Assembly (NCBI GenBank): GCA_002284615.2
Contig: MU070359.1
Coordinates: forward strand, 74,486-86,565
DNA from: Dunaliella salina
Lineage: Eukaryota > Chlorophyta > Chlorophyceae > Chlamydomonadales > Dunaliellaceae
Direction: 5' to 3'
DNA length: 12,080 nucleotides
The notes below the pieces were generated by a model. That model saw nothing but the letters and a program-made list of their open reading frames with translations. It did not search any database and was not told the DNA's origin. Position numbers and translations under genes: made by a program. Positions 9,094 through 12,080 of this stretch are shown here, piece by piece. Each line of letters begins with the position of its first letter. Position 1 is the first letter of the stretch.

Positions 9094-9575
9094 TCATGAG
9101 TCTTGAGAGGACACACAGGAACAAAGGAACACATGTTTTTCATCTTGAAGTCCTCCTAGGTCACATTTACCACAAAATGAAGTGTGCTCCTGCCATAGTG
9201 ATGTCTCAACTGTGTGTGCATGCAATAGAAAGCGTGCGATGTTTCTCAGCATATGCTTGCCTAAATCAAGATGCAAATACCTAGGGACAGAAAAGGGCGT
9301 TCCATGAGCAGCCAAGGCTTCGAAGGGAGATTCATCCAGTGATGATACTTGGCTAATTCGTCTGATTTGTTCACACGCTCATTGTGCTCTGCCAAGGCAG
9401 CCGCATTCCAAACACTTCGTAGCCTTTTCTCTCTGATCAGATCAGCAACGAACTCCTTCAGTGCTACTGGCTGCCCTGAACGCACACATTGAATAAACTT
9501 ATTACACCTGTCCAAGCCATTACATGTTGCCAAAAACTCTGAGGTCCAACATTTACGAGATATACAGCTCATTGT
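9094..9575 (-). pseudogene. Decayed non-LTR retrotransposon ORF2 C-terminal fragment, copy A
   Basis: Two overlapping minus-strand frames, 9572-9261 and 9315-9094, appear to be one protein broken by a frameshift near 9290-9310. The upstream part includes VALKEFVADLIREKRLR and a YHHWMNLPSKP segment. The downstream part reads VPRYLHLDLGKHMLRNIAR, then a zinc-knuckle-like C-x2-C-x9-H-x3-C (CGKC...DEKHVFLC). From memory, this order resembles the region after the reverse-transcriptase domain of LINE-type elements in chlorophyte genomes. No reverse-transcriptase catalytic motif is present, so it is a 5'-truncated remnant. The element assignment is recognition from memory and not proven by a search. 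Confidence 0.55.
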
Positions 9576-9597
9576 TCCCTAAACAACGCGCCACTAG

Positions 9598-9985
9598 TTT
9601 TCATCTTGGAGTTGCCCTTGCTCTCATCCTATTCAGAAGTGTGCTCCTGTCAAGATGATCATGATACTTCAAGGTGTGCATTCAATTGCATACATGCATT
9701 GTTTCTCAGCATGTGCTTGCCTAAATCAAGGAACAGATACCTAGGGACAGAAAAGGGATTTACAAGCAGGTAAAGGTATCGAAAAAAATGAGTAAACCCA
9801 TTGATGACACTTTGCAAATTTGTTCACATGCCCAAAATGTGTTCTGTAACGGCTCCACCATACACCTTGAAGCAACTCACTCATTATTATAAGCTGCCCT
9901 AAAGGGACACGTTGAGTAAATATAGTACACCTCTCAAAGCCCGTGTATTCTGTGGTCCAACATTTATGAAAGATTGCTCAATTGC
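9598..9985 (-). pseudogene. Decayed retrotransposon fragment, copy B (tandem relative of copy A)
   Basis: This segment aligns with 9136-9575 in the same orientation. Shared blocks include TCATCTTG, AGTGTGCTCCTG, GTTTCTCAGCAT, TGCTTGCCTAAATCAAG, ATACCTAGGGACAGAAAAGGG and GGTCCAACATTTA. On the minus strand, KCWTTEY parallels KCWTSEF of copy A. Copy B is shorter and has more stops and indels, with no long open frame. The two copies begin and end at similar points, which favours duplication of one fragment over two independent insertions. Confidence 0.6.
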
Positions 9986-10190
9986 TGAGCAATAACTTAT
10001 GAAAGCAATGCTGCTGCACGGAACTAATACAACTGTAAAGGTTCATGACCACTTCCCCGCAACACAGACAGTTTTAAGTGTTACGTTTGAATTGTAAATT
10101 GCTAAGCTTAGACACAAAGAAAAAAGCCTACTGTTTCGCTGAGAAAGGAAATGGAAAATAACTTCACTTTTGAAGTTCATGCAGAACAAA

Positions 10191-10244
10191 GGTAAGGTTG
10201 CATACCTGTACCAGCCTAGAAGGGCAGCTGAGTGGAAACATAGA
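10191..10244 (+). repeat. 54-bp dispersed repeat, member 2
   Basis: This is the partner of 8400-8453, in the same orientation. The two members lie outside the pair of retrotransposon-like fragments at 9094-9985, one on each side. Confidence 0.75.
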
Positions 10245-10598
10245 AGTCTGTAACCGGACCATTTCGAGCAAAAACATGAAAGCAGTGCTAACTCAGGCAC
10301 AGCATCTCAAGCATGAACAGAAAAAAAAAGAAAAGTTTACGCAAGTCAAAGACAGCGTGCATTCAAGTAAGGTCTTCTCACTGGAGAGCTAGAGGCTCAC
10401 CAGAAAGCCCTCAGAACATCATGTATTACACTAGACACAGCAGCCTAGGAGAGAGGCAGAAACAGATCTAATGGGGATCTGGAGGGTTGGTTGCCATGCT
10501 TCTGGTTGTCCGGACTCTCCTTCTCCCGTCCTCTGCCGCCGTGCGCCCAGTAACCCCCCCTCCCAGAAGCCCCTGGAAGCTGACATGCTCAGATCAAG
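10245..10598. other. Repeat-flank sequence with a GC-rich block, no gene recognised
   Basis: The sequence shifts from A-rich (about 10250-10450) to a C/G-rich block at about 10495-10580. Short open frames exist on both strands here, but none resembles a known family. The composition step suggests a junction between unrelated repeats. Confidence 0.4.
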
Positions 10599-10963
10599 TG
10601 TTGAGCAATGTCCAGATTGGCCAACACGAGCCATTGACGGAAGCAAAGTACGTGTCTAGTGTTAAAGATAGTGTTTAATCTTTGAGTGGCATGGTCCCTA
10701 AGTTTGGATGTTAGTGATGTAGCTTTTTCTTCAGCAAGGCCCACATTCGTAAGAGGTGTGATTGTAAAATAGTTGTAAATGGTGCCAGTGTTATAAACTT
10801 AAATCAGTTGGAACAGTATGTATGTGAGAAAGTGTGAACCTTGCCTCTGATCTTGAGTGTTGGTCTTGTAATTAATATCGAATACACATGTAAAGGAGTT
10901 AATCCCCCTCATCTCGTCCNCCTCGCCAGCGTCAGCCAGCCATGTAACCTTACCACCTCAACA
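10599..10963 (+). mobile_element. Possible long terminal repeat (5' LTR)
   Basis: The segment can be bounded by TGTTG at 10599 and CAACA at 10959-10963, a perfect 5-bp inverted terminal pair of the TG...CA type. An alternative start is TGTTAAAG at 10660. It is AT-rich and contains several TGTAA polyadenylation-like motifs (10773, 10868, 10890). A primer-binding-like site begins three bases after its end. No second LTR is in the window, so the boundaries cannot be confirmed. One unknown base (n) lies at 10920. Confidence 0.35.
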
Positions 10964-10966
10964 GTT

Positions 10967-10977
10967 TGGTAGCGAAG
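10967..10977 (+). other. Primer-binding-site-like sequence
   Basis: TGGTAGCGAAG reads as the complement of a tRNA 3' end: TGG pairs with CCA, T with discriminator A, and AGCGAAG would equal the 5' acceptor strand. That implies an A1-U72 acceptor pair, a hallmark of eukaryotic initiator tRNA-Met, the usual primer of Copia-type elements. The exact tRNA is not known to me for this organism. Confidence 0.35.
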
Positions 10978-12080
10978 CCGCCCTCCTGGGCAGGCTGAGC
11001 TGATGGTGCAGCCATGGCGCCTTTGGGCTGGTGCCGTGGGCTGCGCTGTGGGGCCCAATGCCTGCGCGAAGCTAAGTATTGGCTTCGGTGCTGATTGAAT
11101 GGGCGCGAATCAGATTCGCAAAGCGCCCGATGCAGCAGCNTTTGTGCTCATTTGCTGGAGATTGTGGACGCATTAGCACGAGCACGATGTAGGGAACCTG
11201 ATTGGACATGGACGCAGCTGCTTGCATGAGCAGCAATGTGCATGAGTGTCTAGAGACGCTCCAGAAGGTCCCGACATTTTTGGTATCTCCATGGACAGAT
11301 TTCTGCTTTCGTGCTGGCTTGCAGTACCTGTAGACTCGAGGTTTTGATTTGATGGTGGAACCTTCTGAGATCTTTGGAAATCTCCATGGACTGTAGAATT
11401 GGACAATGGACTTCAGCCCGCGTGTTGCTGAACATGGTGTGAGTGCAGGCTTTCTGGACTTTTTTTGGCCTTTTGTTTGGCCATGACGTGGATGCTAGGG
11501 GCTCACGTCCTGACCACCTCCCAGTCCCCAGGAGCGAGCGCCCCCCGTGAGAGAGATGTACCCGCATGTTAGAATGCCGGTGAGGGGCTCGCGAAAGATA
11601 GTTGAATGAGGTGCAATTGCGAAGTACTGCACCTGGGGACCTGGACTGGGGGGTTGGCAGGCTGGGCATAGGTTGAAGCTCAGGAGGACAAATTTGCTGC
11701 TGTTGCTTTGGCATGCATGAGGCACGAGTCAAAGCAAACATGCAGACGATAATCTAGGGATTGGAGACACTGTGGTTTATATTTTGTCTGTTCATGCTTG
11801 TTGTGCATCGGCGTGCTTTTGACGCACAAGTTGGTGTACACAGCTGGACATGCTGGTGATGGATGCTTCTGGTGTAGCATTTGAAAGTGACCTGGATGTT
11901 ATTTTGGTGCTGTCCTCCGAGTGAAGGCCGCCTGTAGCTCGCCAGAGCCCTGTTTTTAGCTGAGAGAGTGAGCTTTTTGTGAGGATTGGGACCCCTTTCA
12001 TGATGGGTCTGCATTTGGCGCGCGAGTGCAAGATCCAAGTGCTGTGCCATTGTATGGGCAGTGGCATAAGTAAGATATGG
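10978..12080 (+). mobile_element. Possible internal region of an LTR element, no coding potential seen
   Basis: Downstream of the primer-binding-like site, the plus strand has no open frame of 60 codons or more through to the window end. Minus-strand frames (for example 11250-11741) are anonymous. The segment is moderately GC-rich, contains hairpins (11023-11058 and 11101-11128) and repeats ATCTCCATGGAC at 11285 and 11380. It may be the leader of a degenerate or non-autonomous (LARD-like) element, or unrelated intergenic DNA. An n is present at 11140. Confidence 0.3.
11101..11128. repeat. Compact GC-rich hairpin
   Basis: GGGCGC at 11101-11106 pairs with GCGCCC at 11123-11128. Inside it, GAATC pairs with GATTC around a central A, and GCAAA is left unpaired on the 3' side. 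A weaker TTGGGC/GCCCAA pair lies just upstream (11023-11028 with 11053-11058). Confidence 0.8.

Noticed and set aside
10431..10678. Overlapping short frames on both strands in the GC-rich block
   Set aside because: High GC lowers stop frequency. Neither strand shows a domain, and the frames cross a composition step.
11250..11741. 163-codon minus-strand frame
   Set aside because: It has no recognisable motif or family, and its direction is opposite to the inferred element. Treated as chance.
1..12080. CRISPR array, bacterial operons, tRNA or rRNA genes
   Set aside because: No regularly spaced repeats with spacers, no Shine-Dalgarno-led gene clusters, and no cloverleaf or rRNA signature seen. 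The spliced CHLH gene shows this is eukaryotic nuclear DNA.

Overview
The window comes from the nuclear genome of a green alga. It holds the 3' part of one split protein gene, then about 4.6 kb of repeat-rich DNA. The gene is the magnesium-chelatase large subunit CHLH (plant GUN5 / algal CHLH1 type). Thirteen exons on the + strand join into one uninterrupted 640-residue C-terminal reading frame ending in TAA at 7431-7433. All 12 complete introns are GT-AG, 10 of them start GTG, and every acceptor is CAG. A candidate TGTAA polyadenylation signal lies in the 3' flank. These traits, with long CA microsatellites and moderate GC, suggest a chlorophycean alga. A Dunaliella-like genome is my guess; GC looks too low for Chlamydomonas. 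This placement is inference.

Layout. 1-7433: CHLH exons and introns. The introns carry most of the oddities: a long imperfect fold-back in the first complete intron, CA microsatellites directly against 3' splice sites, small tandem duplications, two telomere-like heptamers, and one 1.67-kb intron. 7434 to about 7940: probable 3' UTR with a TGTAA signal. About 7940-10500: no recognisable intact gene. This stretch holds a 57-bp tandem repeat, dispersed short repeats, and two diverged tandem copies of a minus-strand fragment resembling the C-terminal zinc-knuckle end of an algal non-LTR retrotransposon. 10500-12080: a GC-rich segment, then a possible LTR ending in CAACA and a primer-binding-like site matching a tRNA with an A1-U72 acceptor stem. 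The possible internal region after it has strong hairpins but no sizeable plus-strand ORF.

Only one functional protein gene can be supported. Its product acts in the plastid as the porphyrin-binding subunit of Mg-chelatase, with CHLI, CHLD and GUN4, none of which is in this window. No new multi-gene system is visible. The most notable unexplained structures are the intronic fold-back, the CA runs at splice acceptors, and the putative LTR element at the right edge.
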